Notes: generated from the sequence alone by a model not told the origin. A stretch of 64,000 bases of DNA from Variovorax sp. PAMC26660 (GCF_014302995.1 NZ_CP060295.1:3339501-3403500); one strand, 5' to 3'. Positions 37,180 to 45,813 are shown, counted from the stretch's first letter. Numbers and translations: made by a program.

Positions 37180-38112
37180 TCAGACTCCCTTTGCGTTCAG
37201 TGTGATGGCATACAGCGACGTCGTCGCGCAGATGAAAAGCCGGTTGCGCTTGGGCCCGCCGAAGCAGACATTGGCCACGCGTTCGGGCAACAGAATCTTG
37301 CCGAGCAGCGTGCCGTCGGGGTGATAGGCGTGCACGCCGTCGGCGGCGCTGGTCCAGATGCGGCCCTCGGTGTCGAGGCGAAAGCCATCGAACAGGCCGT
37401 TCGTGCATTCGGCGAACACCTCGCCGCCACTGAGGCTGCGGCCATCGTTGCCGACCTTGAAGCGGCGGATGTGCCGCGGCCCGTCCGCCGCATGGCTCGC
37501 GCCCGTGTCGGCGATGTAGAGCAGCGATTCGTCGGGCGAGAACGCCAGCCCGTTGGGCTTGACGAAGTCGTCGGTCATGCGCGCGACCTCGCCGCTCGCT
37601 GGGTCAATGCGAAAGACGTGGCAGGCGCCGATCTCGCTGTCGGCGCGCAGGCCTTCGTAGTCCGACAGGATGCCGTAGCTCGGGTCGGTGAACCACACGC
37701 CGCCGTCCGAATGCACCACCACGTCGTTGGGCGAGTTCAGGCGCTTGCCCTGCCAGTGCGAGGCCAGCACGGTGATCGATCCATCGTGCTCGGTGCGCGT
37801 CACGCGGCGCGTCAGGTGCTCGCAGCTCACGAGCCGGCCTTGGCGGTCGACCGTGTGGCCGTTCGTGTTGTTGGCCGGCTCACGGAAGATGCCGACCGTG
37901 CCGCTCACCTCGTCGTAGCGCAGCATGCGGTTGTTCGGAATGTCCGACCACACCAGCGTGCGGTGCGCTGCGAACCACGCCGGGCCCTCGCACCAGCGCG
38001 CGCCGGTCCACAGCCGCTGCACGCGCTCGGGGCCGGGAATGCAGGGCTTGAAGCGAGGGTCCAGATGCTCGAAGCCGGTGCCGTCCAGAAAGCCGAAGGG
38101 GAGGGTGGTCAT
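37180..38112 (-). CDS. SMP-30/gluconolactonase family lactonase
   Basis: 310 residues, a six-bladed propeller. Metal ligands typical of the family can be seen: the Glu in W-C-E-G-P-A-W near residue 43, the Asn in L-N-S-P-N-D near 125 and the Asp in F-S-P-D-E-S near 188 with K-P-N-G-L-A-F just before it. It should hydrolyse an aldonolactone to the free acid. The ATG at 38112 has AAGGAA about six bases upstream; the open frame continues upstream but only as a shadow of the dehydratase gene. It sits between the dehydratase and the Ldh2 gene in one operon. Confidence 0.9.
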   Translation of the reverse strand: MTTLPFGFLDGTGFEHLDPRFKPCIPGPERVQRLWTGARWCEGPAWFAAHRTLVWSDIPNNRMLRYDEVSGTVGIFREPANNTNGHTVDRQGRLVSCEHLTRRVTRTEHDGSITVLASHWQGKRLNSPNDVVVHSDGGVWFTDPSYGILSDYEGLRADSEIGACHVFRIDPASGEVARMTDDFVKPNGLAFSPDESLLYIADTGASHAADGPRHIRRFKVGNDGRSLSGGEVFAECTNGLFDGFRLDTEGRIWTSAADGVHAYHPDGTLLGKILLPERVANVCFGGPKRNRLFICATTSLYAITLNAKGV

Positions 38113-38132
38113 GCTGTTCCTTGTCGATGGGT

Positions 38133-39671
38133 TCACATCACCGCGCCGACCTGCCACGGCACGAACTCGTTCTGTCCGTAGCCGTGCTGCTCGCTCTTCG
38201 AGTGCGCGCCGGACGCCGTGGCAAGCACCATCTCGAAGATGCGCTGGCCCATCTCCTGGATGGAGGCCGTGCCGTCGACGATCTCGCCGCAGTTGATGTC
38301 CATGTCTTCTTCCTGCCGCTGCCACAGCGCCGAGTTGGTCGCGAGCTTGAGCGAGGGCGAGGGCGCGCAGCCGTAGGCCGAGCCGCGTCCGGTGGTAAAG
38401 CAGATGAGGTTGGCGCCGCCGGCCACCTGGCCCGTGGCGCTCACCGGGTCGTAGCCCGGCGTGTCCATGTAGACGAAGCCGTGCGCGGTGACGGGCTCGG
38501 CGTATTCGTACACCGCTTCGAGATTGCTGGTGCCGCCCTTGGCGACCGCGCCCAGCGACTTCTCGAGGATGGTGGTGAGCCCGCCTGCCTTGTTGCCGGG
38601 CGAGGGGTTGTTGTTCATCTCGCCTTCGTTGATGGCGGTGTAGTGCTCCCACCATTTGATGCGGTCCACCAGCTTCTGGCCGACCTCGCGCTTCACCGCG
38701 CGACGCGTGAGCAGATGCTCGGCGCCGTACACCTCGGGCGTCTCGCTCAGGATGGCCGTGCCGCCATGCGCCACCAGCAGGTCCACCGCCGCGCCCAGCG
38801 CCGGGTTGGCGCTGATGCCCGAGTAGCCATCGGAGCCGCCGCATTGCAGCCCGATGGTGATGTGCGCCGCGCTGCAGGGCTCGCGCTGGACCGCGTTGGC
38901 GCGCGGCAGCATTTCGTTGATGAGCGCCACGCCCTTGTCGACCGTCTTGCGCGTACCGCCCGTGTCCTGGATGTTGAACACGCGGAAGTTCTCTCCTTCC
39001 GCGAGGTTGCCGGTCGCGAGCCAGGCGTTGATCTGGTTGGCCTCGCACCCCAGGCCCACCACCAGCACGGCCGCGAAGTTGGCGTGCGTGGCGTAGCCCG
39101 TGAGCGTGCGCTCCAGGATCTGCATGCCCATGCCCTGCGTGTCCATGCCGCAGCCGGTCCCGTGCGTGAGCGCGATCACGCCATCGACGTTCGGAAACGC
39201 CGCCAGCGCCTGCGGGTTGGTCTTGCGCGAGAAGTGGTCGGCAATGGCGCGCGCGGCCGTGGCCGAGCAGTTCACGCTGGTCAGCACGCCGATGTAGTTG
39301 CGCGTGGCCACGCGGCCATCGGCGCGCTTGATGCCCATGAAGGTGGCTTCGCGCTTCGCGGGGGCGGGCTTCACGTCGGCGCCGAAGGCGTAGTCGCGCT
39401 CAAAACCTTTGGTGACGGCGCCCTTGTCCGGGCCCATGTCGAGGTTCTGCGTGTGCACGTGTTCGCCGGCGGCGATGGGCTTGCTCGCGAAACCGATGAT
39501 CTGGTTGTAGCGGCGCACCGGCTCGCCTTGCGCGATGGCGCGCATCGCGATCTTGTGGCCCGGAGGAATCAGGCCGCGCACGGCCACGTTCTCGACAGCG
39601 GTGCCGCCGAGCAATTGGGCGCGCGCGATGACGACGTCATCGGCGGGGTGGAGTCTGATGTAGGGGGTCAT
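38133..39671 (-). CDS. UxaA/GarD-family sugar-acid dehydratase
   Basis: 512 residues, the length of altronate (UxaA, ~495) and galactarate (GarD, ~523) dehydratases. An N-terminal SAF-like domain (P-Y-I-R-L-H-P-A-D-D, R-G-L-I-P-P-G-H-K) is followed by the UxaA core: R-N-Y-I-G-V-L-T-S-V-N-C-S near residue 130, H-G-T-G-C-G-M near 173, G-L-Q-C-G-G-S-D-G near 280 and C-A-P-S-P-S-L-K near 430. These hold the Fe-site cysteines and histidines. The start is the ATG at 39671; the longer frame has no matching residues. Which sugar acid it dehydrates (altronate, galactarate or another) is not decided by sequence. Confidence 0.88.
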   Translation of the reverse strand: MTPYIRLHPADDVVIARAQLLGGTAVENVAVRGLIPPGHKIAMRAIAQGEPVRRYNQIIGFASKPIAAGEHVHTQNLDMGPDKGAVTKGFERDYAFGADVKPAPAKREATFMGIKRADGRVATRNYIGVLTSVNCSATAARAIADHFSRKTNPQALAAFPNVDGVIALTHGTGCGMDTQGMGMQILERTLTGYATHANFAAVLVVGLGCEANQINAWLATGNLAEGENFRVFNIQDTGGTRKTVDKGVALINEMLPRANAVQREPCSAAHITIGLQCGGSDGYSGISANPALGAAVDLLVAHGGTAILSETPEVYGAEHLLTRRAVKREVGQKLVDRIKWWEHYTAINEGEMNNNPSPGNKAGGLTTILEKSLGAVAKGGTSNLEAVYEYAEPVTAHGFVYMDTPGYDPVSATGQVAGGANLICFTTGRGSAYGCAPSPSLKLATNSALWQRQEEDMDINCGEIVDGTASIQEMGQRIFEMVLATASGAHSKSEQHGYGQNEFVPWQVGAVM

Positions 39672-39726
39672 GGTGGGAATCTGCTGGCTGTATGGCTGGC
39701 GTTTGCTTGCGGGATGGCGCGTGTTT

Positions 39727-40434
39727 TCAGGAGGCCTTGGCACGGCGCCAGCTTGCGCTGAATCGCTGGTGGAACTTGTCCATGTGCTGGTGCATGGCCT
39801 CGCGCGCCGCCGCAGCGTCGCGCGCGGCGATGGCGTCGAGGATGGCTTCGTGCTCGCCGATGGCGGCCTGCCACGAGTCCATGGTCTCGAAGTAATCGAT
39901 CATCCGGGCGAAGATCGGGCCCTGCCGCGACTCCCAGAAGGCCTGCACGGTTTCGGTCAGCACCACGTTGCCGCAGGCGTTGACGATGGCCAGGTGAAAG
40001 GCGCGGTCGCCCTCGTGCGGCACCTCGTTGCGCGCGGCCAGCTCGCGCATCATCTGGATCGCGCGGCGCATGGCGTCCACGTCCTTGCGCTTGCCATGCT
40101 GGGCGGCCGTGGCGGCGGTCTCGCCTTCCACCATGCGGCGCGCCCGGATGATTTCGAGCGGGCCCCACTCGGTGCCGCTCGCGGGCGTACTGGTGCGGTG
40201 CGAGCGATCGAGCACATACACGCCCGAGCCGGTGCGGATCTCGACCCAGCCTTCCACCTCCAGCGCGATCAGCGCCTCGCGCACCGACGGCCGGCTCACG
40301 CCCAACTGTTTGGCGAGGTCGCGCTCGGCGGGAATGCGCGCGCCGACATCGAACTCGCCCTTGCCGATCAGCCCCCGGAGCTGATCGGCAATCTGGCGAT
40401 AAAGGCGCTGGGGTTCTACGGTCTGGAGCGGCAC
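39727..40434 (-). CDS. GntR/FadR-family transcriptional regulator
   Basis: About 235 residues from a GTG at 40434; upstream in-frame starts exist, but they run through the operator-like palindromes and the divergent gene. The N-terminal winged helix has Q-I-A-D-Q-L-R-G-L-I, I-P-A-E-R-D-L-A-K-Q-L-G-V-S-R-P-S-V-R-E (~40-60) and T-G-S-G-V-Y-V. The FCD ligand domain has R-x-x-x-E-G-E near 90 and conserved metal-type His residues (F-H-L-A-I-V-N, G-E-H-E-A-I). Such regulators answer to sugar acids and usually repress adjacent catabolic genes. It faces the divergent SDR operon and precedes the dehydratase operon. Confidence 0.88.
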   Translation of the reverse strand: MPLQTVEPQRLYRQIADQLRGLIGKGEFDVGARIPAERDLAKQLGVSRPSVREALIALEVEGWVEIRTGSGVYVLDRSHRTSTPASGTEWGPLEIIRARRMVEGETAATAAQHGKRKDVDAMRRAIQMMRELAARNEVPHEGDRAFHLAIVNACGNVVLTETVQAFWESRQGPIFARMIDYFETMDSWQAAIGEHEAILDAIAARDAAAAREAMHQHMDKFHQRFSASWRRAKAS

Positions 40435-40454
40435 GAGGTCGAAGGAGTTAAGGG

Positions 40455-40490
40455 TTGTCCTGAATTGGACAAGTGGTAAGGCCAATTCAG
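40455..40490. promoter_or_regulatory. Nested palindromic operator candidate for the GntR regulator
   Basis: Two inverted repeats interlock in the divergent gap. TTGTCC-TGAATT-GGACAA (40455-40472) has perfect 6-base arms, and CTGAATTGG (40460-40468) pairs perfectly with CCAATTCAG (40482-40490). FadR-subfamily regulators of sugar-acid genes bind short dyads of this kind. Its position just ahead of the proposed regulator start suggests autoregulation and joint control of both operons. Confidence 0.55.
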
Positions 40491-40573
40491 AATACGATAC
40501 ACCGTCCGCGCCACCCATTGGGCCTAACCCGAATTCGCCGGCCGCCAAGGCACATTCGCATGCAGGAGACACG

Positions 40574-41308
40574 ATGAGACTGAAGGGAAAAACCGCGCTG
40601 GTCACTGCCGCCGGCCAGGGCATCGGCCATGCCAGCGTGCTGGCGCTCGCGGCCGAAGGCGCGCGCGTCTGGGCCACCGACGTCAACGAGACGCTGCTTG
40701 AACGCTATGCCGGCGTGGCCAACGTCACGGCCCTGAAGCTCGATGTGCTCGACAAGGCGGCCATCGGCGCGCTGGCGGCGCAACTGCCCACGCTCGACGT
40801 GCTCTTCAACTGCGCGGGCGTGGTGCACAACGGCACCATCGAGCAGGCGAGCGACGACGAACTGATGTTCGCCTTCAGCCTCAACGTGCGCGCCCAGATG
40901 TGGACCATCCAGGCCGTGCTGCCCGGCATGCTGGCGGCGGGGCGCGGCAGCATCATCAACATGGCGAGCGTGTGCTCCAGCATGAAGGGTCTGCCTAATC
41001 GCTTTGTCTACGGCACCACCAAGGCGGCGGTGCTCGGGCTCACCAAGAGCGTGGCGGCCGACTACGTGACCAAGGGCATCCGCTGCAATGCGGTGTGCCC
41101 GGGCACGGTCGACACGCCTTCGCTGGGCGACCGCATCAACGCCAACGCCGACCCCGAAGAAGCCCGCAAGGCCTTCATCGCGCGCCAGCCGATGGGCCGG
41201 CTCGCGCAGGCCGAAGAGATCGCACCGGTCGTGGTGTTCCTGGCCAGCGACGAATCGATCTTCGCCACCGGCCAGTACTTCACCGTCGATGGCGGCCTGA
41301 CCATATGA
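40574..41308 (+). CDS. SDR dehydrogenase (2-keto-3-deoxy-L-fuconate dehydrogenase-like)
   Basis: 244 residues, classical SDR. The cofactor loop is T-A-A-G-Q-G-I-G near residue 12, with N-C-A-G near 82, the Ser in M-A-S-V-C near 133 and Y-G-T-T-K-A-A near 147. D-V-N-E after beta-2 indicates NAD. The short form with A-A-G-Q-G-I-G and the C-terminal F-T-V-D-G-G resembles BDH2 and bacterial 2-keto-3-deoxy-L-fuconate 4-dehydrogenases. With the FAH-type hydrolase two genes on, oxidation of a 2-keto-3-deoxy acid to a 2,4-diketo acid is the likely step. First gene of the plus-strand operon; overlaps the next by ATGA. Confidence 0.85.
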   Translation: MRLKGKTALVTAAGQGIGHASVLALAAEGARVWATDVNETLLERYAGVANVTALKLDVLDKAAIGALAAQLPTLDVLFNCAGVVHNGTIEQASDDELMFAFSLNVRAQMWTIQAVLPGMLAAGRGSIINMASVCSSMKGLPNRFVYGTTKAAVLGLTKSVAADYVTKGIRCNAVCPGTVDTPSLGDRINANADPEEARKAFIARQPMGRLAQAEEIAPVVVFLASDESIFATGQYFTVDGGLTI

Positions 41309-42060
41309 ACCAGCTCGACTTCGCAGGCCGGCATGCGGTCGTCACCGGCGGCGCCACGGGCCTGGGCTTCGGCATCGCGCAGCGGCTGGTGGCTTCGGGC
41401 GGCAGCGTCACGCTGTGGGACCGCGACGAAGCCGCCGCCAATCAGGCGGCGCAATCGCTCGGCGACAAGGCCTTTGCGCTGAAGGTCGATGTGTCGCAGC
41501 AGCCTTCCGTTGCAAAAGCCGTGGCGGCCACGCTGGCGCAGGTGCCGCACATCGATGCGCTGGTCAACAGCGCCGGCATCACCGGGCCCAACACCAAGCT
41601 GTGGGACTACCCGGTGGACGACTGGCGCCAGGTGATGGACGTCAACATCAACGGCGTGTTCCTGTGCTGCCGCGAAGTGGTCGCGCAGATGCGCAAGCAG
41701 GGCGACCGGGGCTACGGCCGCATCGTCAACATCGCCTCTGTCGCAGGGAAAGACGGCAACCCCAACGCCAGCGCCTACAGCGCCAGCAAGGCGGCCGTCA
41801 TCGGCCTGACCAAGTCGCTCGGCAAGGAACTGGCCGACACCGGCATCCGCGTGAACTGCGTGACGCCCGCGGCGGTGAAGACGGCCATCTTCGACCAGAT
41901 GACGCCCGAGCACATCGCCTTCATGCTCTCGAAGATCCCGATGGGCCGCTTCGGCACGGTGGAAGAGGTGGCCGCGATGGTCGGCTGGCTCTGCACCGAA
42001 GACTGCTCTTTTTCCACCGGCGCGGTCTTCGACCTTTCCGGTGGTCGCTCCACGTACTGA
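41305..42060 (+). CDS. SDR dehydrogenase
   Basis: 251 residues. T-G-G-A-T-G-L-G-F-G near residue 14 is the cofactor loop, N-S-A-G-I-T-G near 87, the catalytic Ser in I-A-S-V-A-G near 140 and Y-S-A-S-K-A-A near 153. W-D-R-D at the end of beta-2 suggests NAD(H). The sequence resembles 3-oxoacyl-ACP reductase-like sugar dehydrogenases (L-fucose, L-arabinose or D-threonate type), so it may oxidise the free sugar or a later hydroxy acid. The ATG at 41305 overlaps the previous stop; the longer frame only mirrors the first SDR gene. Confidence 0.85.
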   Translation: MNQLDFAGRHAVVTGGATGLGFGIAQRLVASGGSVTLWDRDEAAANQAAQSLGDKAFALKVDVSQQPSVAKAVAATLAQVPHIDALVNSAGITGPNTKLWDYPVDDWRQVMDVNINGVFLCCREVVAQMRKQGDRGYGRIVNIASVAGKDGNPNASAYSASKAAVIGLTKSLGKELADTGIRVNCVTPAAVKTAIFDQMTPEHIAFMLSKIPMGRFGTVEEVAAMVGWLCTEDCSFSTGAVFDLSGGRSTY

Positions 42061-42085
42061 TCAATCAATGCACTGAAAGGAAAGC

Positions 42086-42934
42086 ATGAAACTCGTCCGC
42101 TATGGCAACCCCGGCAAGGAAAAACCCGGCCTCATCGACAGCGACGGCAAGCTGCGCGACCTGAGCGCCATCGTCAAGGACATCGGTCCCGACCAGCTCG
42201 GCGATGCCGCCATTGCCAAGCTGCGCAAGCAGAAGATCGACAAGCTGCCGTTGGTCAAGGGCAAGCCGCGTTTGGGCAGCCCCGTGGCCAACGTCGGCAA
42301 GTTCATCGCCATCGGCCTGAACTACGCGGACCACGCGGCCGAGTCCGGCCTGCCGGTGCCCAAGGAGCCCGTGGTGTTCACCAAGGCCAACAGCTGCATC
42401 CAGGGTCCGAACGATCCGGTGATGCTGCCCAAGGGTTCGGTCAAGACCGACTGGGAAGTCGAACTCGGCGTGGTCATCGGCACGCGCGCACGCTACGTGT
42501 CGCAAAAGAGCGCGCTCGACTACGTGGCCGGCTACTGCACCATCAACGACATCAGCGAGCGCGAATACCAGATCGAGCGCGGCGGCACATGGGACAAGGG
42601 CAAGGGTTGCGACACCTTCGGCCCGCTCGGCCCCTGGCTGGTGACGCGCGACGAGATCGAGAACCCGCAGAAGCTCGCGATGTGGCTCGACCTGAACGGC
42701 CAGCGCGTGCAGACCGGCAGCACCAAGACCATGATCTTCAGCGTGGCCAAGATCGTCAGCTACGTGAGCCAGTTCATGACGCTGATGCCCGGCGACGTGA
42801 TCACCACCGGCACGCCACCCGGCGTCGGCATGGGCATGAAGCCGCCGATGTTCCTGAAAAAGGGCGACGTGATGACGCTGGGCATCGAAGGCCTGGGCGA
42901 GCAGCGGCAGGAAGTCGTTCCGTTCAAGCTCTGA
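42086..42934 (+). CDS. FAH-family hydrolase (2,4-diketo-3-deoxy-L-fuconate hydrolase-like)
   Basis: 282 residues. The FAH fold signature is G-L-N-Y-A-D-H-A-A near residue 77; metal ligands lie in D-W-E-V-E-L-G near 122 and D-I-S-E-R-E near 155; and T-G-T-P-P-G-V-G near 243 is typical. Members cleave C-C bonds of diketo acids (fumarylpyruvate, 2,4-diketo-3-deoxyfuconate) or isomerise them. Following the two SDR genes, it would split a 2,4-diketo-3-deoxy acid to pyruvate plus a short hydroxy acid. An AAGGAAAGC ribosome binding region lies just ahead of the ATG. Confidence 0.88.
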   Translation: MKLVRYGNPGKEKPGLIDSDGKLRDLSAIVKDIGPDQLGDAAIAKLRKQKIDKLPLVKGKPRLGSPVANVGKFIAIGLNYADHAAESGLPVPKEPVVFTKANSCIQGPNDPVMLPKGSVKTDWEVELGVVIGTRARYVSQKSALDYVAGYCTINDISEREYQIERGGTWDKGKGCDTFGPLGPWLVTRDEIENPQKLAMWLDLNGQRVQTGSTKTMIFSVAKIVSYVSQFMTLMPGDVITTGTPPGVGMGMKPPMFLKKGDVMTLGIEGLGEQRQEVVPFKL

Positions 42935-43024
42935 ACGGCGCGCGATGATGGCGCGGCGTCCTTCGGCATGAAGGGCGCCGCGACCCTCCAGAAGAATTTG
43001 AATAACAGTGGTGGGGACAAATCA

Positions 43025-44014
43025 ATGAAGAATTTTTTCGCGGCGCTCCTGCTGGGCGCCGGGTTGATCGCGGGCGCGCCCGCGCAGGCGCAGCAGCCAG
43101 TCGTCCTCAAGTGGGCGCACGGCTACGAGACCAGCGAGCCTTTCCACACGCAGGCCCAGGCGATGGCGCAGAAGATCAAGACGGCGACCGCGGGCCGCGT
43201 CGAGATCGAGCTCTTTCCGGCCAGCGCGCTCGGCGGCGAGGCCGACTACAGCAAGAAGCTGGCGGCGGGCGAGATCGACATGGCCTACATCGGCATCAAC
43301 GTGCTGGCGCGCGACTATGCGCCGCTGGGCGTGGTGGGCTTTCCCTTCCTGTTCTCCGACCCCGATCACGTGCGGCGCTTTCTCGTCAGCCCGGTGTTCG
43401 ACGAGCTGCGCAAGGGCTATGAGGCGCAAAGCCGCAACCACCTGATGGCGGCCATCTACTACGGTGCGCGCCATGTCACCTCGAACAAACCGATCAACTC
43501 GCCGAAGGACATGCAGGGCCTGAAGCTGCGCGTGCCCGATGCGCCCACCTACAAGCTCTTTGCCAGGAGCATGGGCGCCACCGCCACGCCGATGCCGTTC
43601 GCCAAGGTGTACGACGCGCTCAAGAGCGGCGAGATCGATGCGCAGGAGAACCCGTTGCCCACGATCCTTGCCAAGAAGTTCTACGAGGTGCAAAAGAGCG
43701 TGACGCTCACCGGCCACATGTACGACATGCTCGGCATCGTGATCTCGCCTGCCGCCTTGCAGCGCATGAGCGCGGGCGACCGGACCATCGTGAACGACAT
43801 CATCCGCAAGGACGCCGTGTGGGCCAGCGTGCAGATCATCGCGCGCGAGCTGGTGGCCGAAGGCAAGCTCGGCGAGACCGGCATCAAGGTGATTCGCCCC
43901 GACCGGCAGGCCTTCGTCGAGGCGGCACTGAAGGCGGTGTCGCCGGCCGACCTGCAGGCGCGGCCCGGCGACTACGAGAAGATCCGCGACCTCGTGAAGG
44001 CCGGCGCGCACTGA
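43025..44014 (+). CDS. TRAP transporter solute-binding protein (DctP family)
   Basis: 329 residues. A cleavable signal peptide (K-N-F-F-A-A-L-L-L-G-A-G core, A-Q-A cleavage near residue 23) marks it as periplasmic. The DctP pattern follows: W-A-H-G-Y near residue 31, the G-E-I-D-M-A-Y strand near 85, the carboxylate-clamping Arg in L-K-L-R-V-P-D near 165, and G-E-I-D-A-Q-E-N-P near 208. The ligand would be a carboxylate such as the sugar acid broken down by the neighbouring enzymes. The membrane partners DctQ and DctM are absent from the window. Confidence 0.9.
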   Translation: MKNFFAALLLGAGLIAGAPAQAQQPVVLKWAHGYETSEPFHTQAQAMAQKIKTATAGRVEIELFPASALGGEADYSKKLAAGEIDMAYIGINVLARDYAPLGVVGFPFLFSDPDHVRRFLVSPVFDELRKGYEAQSRNHLMAAIYYGARHVTSNKPINSPKDMQGLKLRVPDAPTYKLFARSMGATATPMPFAKVYDALKSGEIDAQENPLPTILAKKFYEVQKSVTLTGHMYDMLGIVISPAALQRMSAGDRTIVNDIIRKDAVWASVQIIARELVAEGKLGETGIKVIRPDRQAFVEAALKAVSPADLQARPGDYEKIRDLVKAGAH

Positions 44015-44059
44015 CGCCCTGAAACACCCGCGGCCCGCCTGTCTGCGATCATCCCTCGC

Positions 44060-44896
44060 ATGCAGGCCCCTTCGCCCCATCGCAGCCATGTGTTCGGTTC
44101 CCCGTGGGACGGCGTGTATGGCACGTCGATCGACAGTGCCCTGCACTACGGCCGGCACTGGCATGCGACCTACGGCCTGGGCCTGCTGGAGCACGGTGCC
44201 CAGCGCTCGGCCAGCGGCCGCGGCAAGGTCGACGCCTATGCCGGCGACCTGATCACGACCAACCCCGGCGAAGTGCATGACGGCCAGCCGCTGGGCGGCC
44301 CGTCGCGCTGCTGGCGCATGGTGTACCTGGACCCGGGCGTCATTGCCGGCATGAAGGGTGATGCGGACGACGGCATCGACGTGGAACTCACCCGGCCCGT
44401 GATCCGCGATGCGCGGCTCGGCGACACGCTGCGGCGCCTGTTCACCCGCCTTGACGACTGGCACGCCGCACCCGTGCTGAACAGCGTGGAATCGCTGGCC
44501 TGCGAAGAGTCGTTGGTCGAGGTCTGCGGCCTGCTGCTCGATGGCCACGCCACCGCGTCACCCGGCAGCGAAGCAGCCGGCGACGTGCGACGCGTGCGCG
44601 AACGGCTGGCCGACGATTTGCTCAGTCCACCCACGCTGGCCGACATGGCGGCGATGACCGGCCTGAGCAAATACCAACTGCTGCGCCGCTTCGAGAAAGC
44701 CTATGGCGTGCCGCCCCATGCGTGGCTCGTGCTGCAGCGCGCCGAGCGCGCACGCAAGCTGATCCGCCAGGGCACCAGCCTTGCGCATGCCGCCACCGAC
44801 AGCGGCTTTGCCGACCAGAGCCACATGACGCGCATCTTCGCGCGCCAGTTCGGCTTCACGCCCGGTGCGTGGCAGCGGGCACAGCGCCCGCAATAG
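44060..44896 (+). CDS. AraC-family transcriptional regulator
   Basis: 278 residues. An N-terminal AraC cupin (H-W-H-A-T-Y-G-L-G near residue 33; N-P-G-E-V-H-D-G near 73) senses a ligand. Two C-terminal helix-turn-helix motifs follow (L-A-D-M-A-A-M-T-G-L-S-K-Y-Q-L-L-R-R-F near 193, then A-A-T-D-S-G-F-A-D-Q-S-H-M-T-R-I-F near 238), ending in the family's F-G-F-T-P-G-A-W. It lies 45 bases after the TRAP gene and may belong to the sugar-acid island, but its targets are not shown by the sequence. Convergent with the LysR gene 14 bases on. Confidence 0.9.
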   Translation: MQAPSPHRSHVFGSPWDGVYGTSIDSALHYGRHWHATYGLGLLEHGAQRSASGRGKVDAYAGDLITTNPGEVHDGQPLGGPSRCWRMVYLDPGVIAGMKGDADDGIDVELTRPVIRDARLGDTLRRLFTRLDDWHAAPVLNSVESLACEESLVEVCGLLLDGHATASPGSEAAGDVRRVRERLADDLLSPPTLADMAAMTGLSKYQLLRRFEKAYGVPPHAWLVLQRAERARKLIRQGTSLAHAATDSGFADQSHMTRIFARQFGFTPGAWQRAQRPQ

Positions 44897-44910
44897 CCGC
44901 AATCGGGCAT

Positions 44911-45813
44911 TCAGCCCAGCACGCGGACCAGTTCGTCGTACACCAGCCGCACGCGTGCCGGCACCGGTGCGCGCTGTGCGCGATAGACGTAGATCGGCCA
45001 CGGCTCCGGCGCATCTGCTTCCAGCACCGGCACCAGCGCACCCGATGGCAGCCAGGGCTCGACCAGCGGCGCGATGAGCTGGCCGAAAGCCAGGCCCGCA
45101 AGCACGGCGGCGCACTCGGCGTCGTAGTCGTCCGTGATGAAGGCGGGCGAGGGCACCGGCACCTGCCGCGATTTGCTGAAGCCCCAGGGCCAGGGCCGCC
45201 GCGACTTGCGGTTGATCAGCGAGGTGAGCGGCATCGCCGCCAGCGCTTCGAGGTTCTTCGGCACGCCCGTGCGCGCGATAAGTTCCGGTGCGCCCACCAC
45301 GTGCAGCGCCATCTTGCCCACCGGCCGCGCGACGAAGCGCGAATCGCGCAGCGGGCCGACGCGCACGCCGATGTCGATCTGCTGGCCGACCACGTCGGTG
45401 TGCTCTTCCGCCACGCGCAAGTCCAGCGTGAGGCCGGGATGCGTGGCCAGCATCGGTGCCAGCGCCTGCGGGATGAAGCGTCGACCGAAGATGCCTGGGG
45501 CGGTGACCCGCACCGTGCCTGCATGTTGCGAGAGGGCGCGCCGGTCGATGCGGTGAAAGAGGTCGTCGACGCCACCGACCGCCACCCGCGCACGCTCTGC
45601 CAGTTGCCGCCCGAAGTCCGTGAGCTGCACGCCGCGCGTGCTGCGGTGAAACAGCGGCTCGCCCAGCTCCTCTTCCAGCTCGCGCACCGCGCGCGTGACG
45701 ACCTGGGGTGATACCGACAGCCGGACAGCCGCATCGCGGAAGTTGGCGGCATCGGCGGCGGTGCAGAACACGCGCAAGGCTTCGAGGCGGTTGGACAAGG
45801 TGGCTGCTTTCAA
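44911..45813 (-). CDS. LysR-family transcriptional regulator
   Basis: 300 residues, normal LysR length. The N-terminal helix-turn-helix spans ~10-65 (F-R-D-A-A-V-R-L-S-V-S-P-Q-V-V-T-R-A-V with E-L-E-E-E-L-G-E-P-L-F after it). The effector domain follows from ~90 and resembles the CrgA/DsdC-like subgroup that often controls a divergent oxidoreductase. It faces the SDR gene at 45929 across a 115-base gap that holds a T-N11-A dyad, so it probably regulates that gene and itself. Confidence 0.92.
   Translation of the reverse strand: MKAATLSNRLEALRVFCTAADAANFRDAAVRLSVSPQVVTRAVRELEEELGEPLFHRSTRGVQLTDFGRQLAERARVAVGGVDDLFHRIDRRALSQHAGTVRVTAPGIFGRRFIPQALAPMLATHPGLTLDLRVAEEHTDVVGQQIDIGVRVGPLRDSRFVARPVGKMALHVVGAPELIARTGVPKNLEALAAMPLTSLINRKSRRPWPWGFSKSRQVPVPSPAFITDDYDAECAAVLAGLAFGQLIAPLVEPWLPSGALVPVLEADAPEPWPIYVYRAQRAPVPARVRLVYDELVRVLG

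Noticed and set aside
36061..38181. Long plus-strand open frame (706 codons) opposite the Ldh2 and lactonase genes
   Set aside because: It spans two well-supported minus-strand genes and part of repeat copy A; its translation is low-complexity and matches nothing recognisable.
37180..39048. Extended 622-codon version of the lactonase gene
   Set aside because: The added ~310 residues are the out-of-frame translation of the dehydratase gene; the ATG at 38112 with AAGGAA is the true start.
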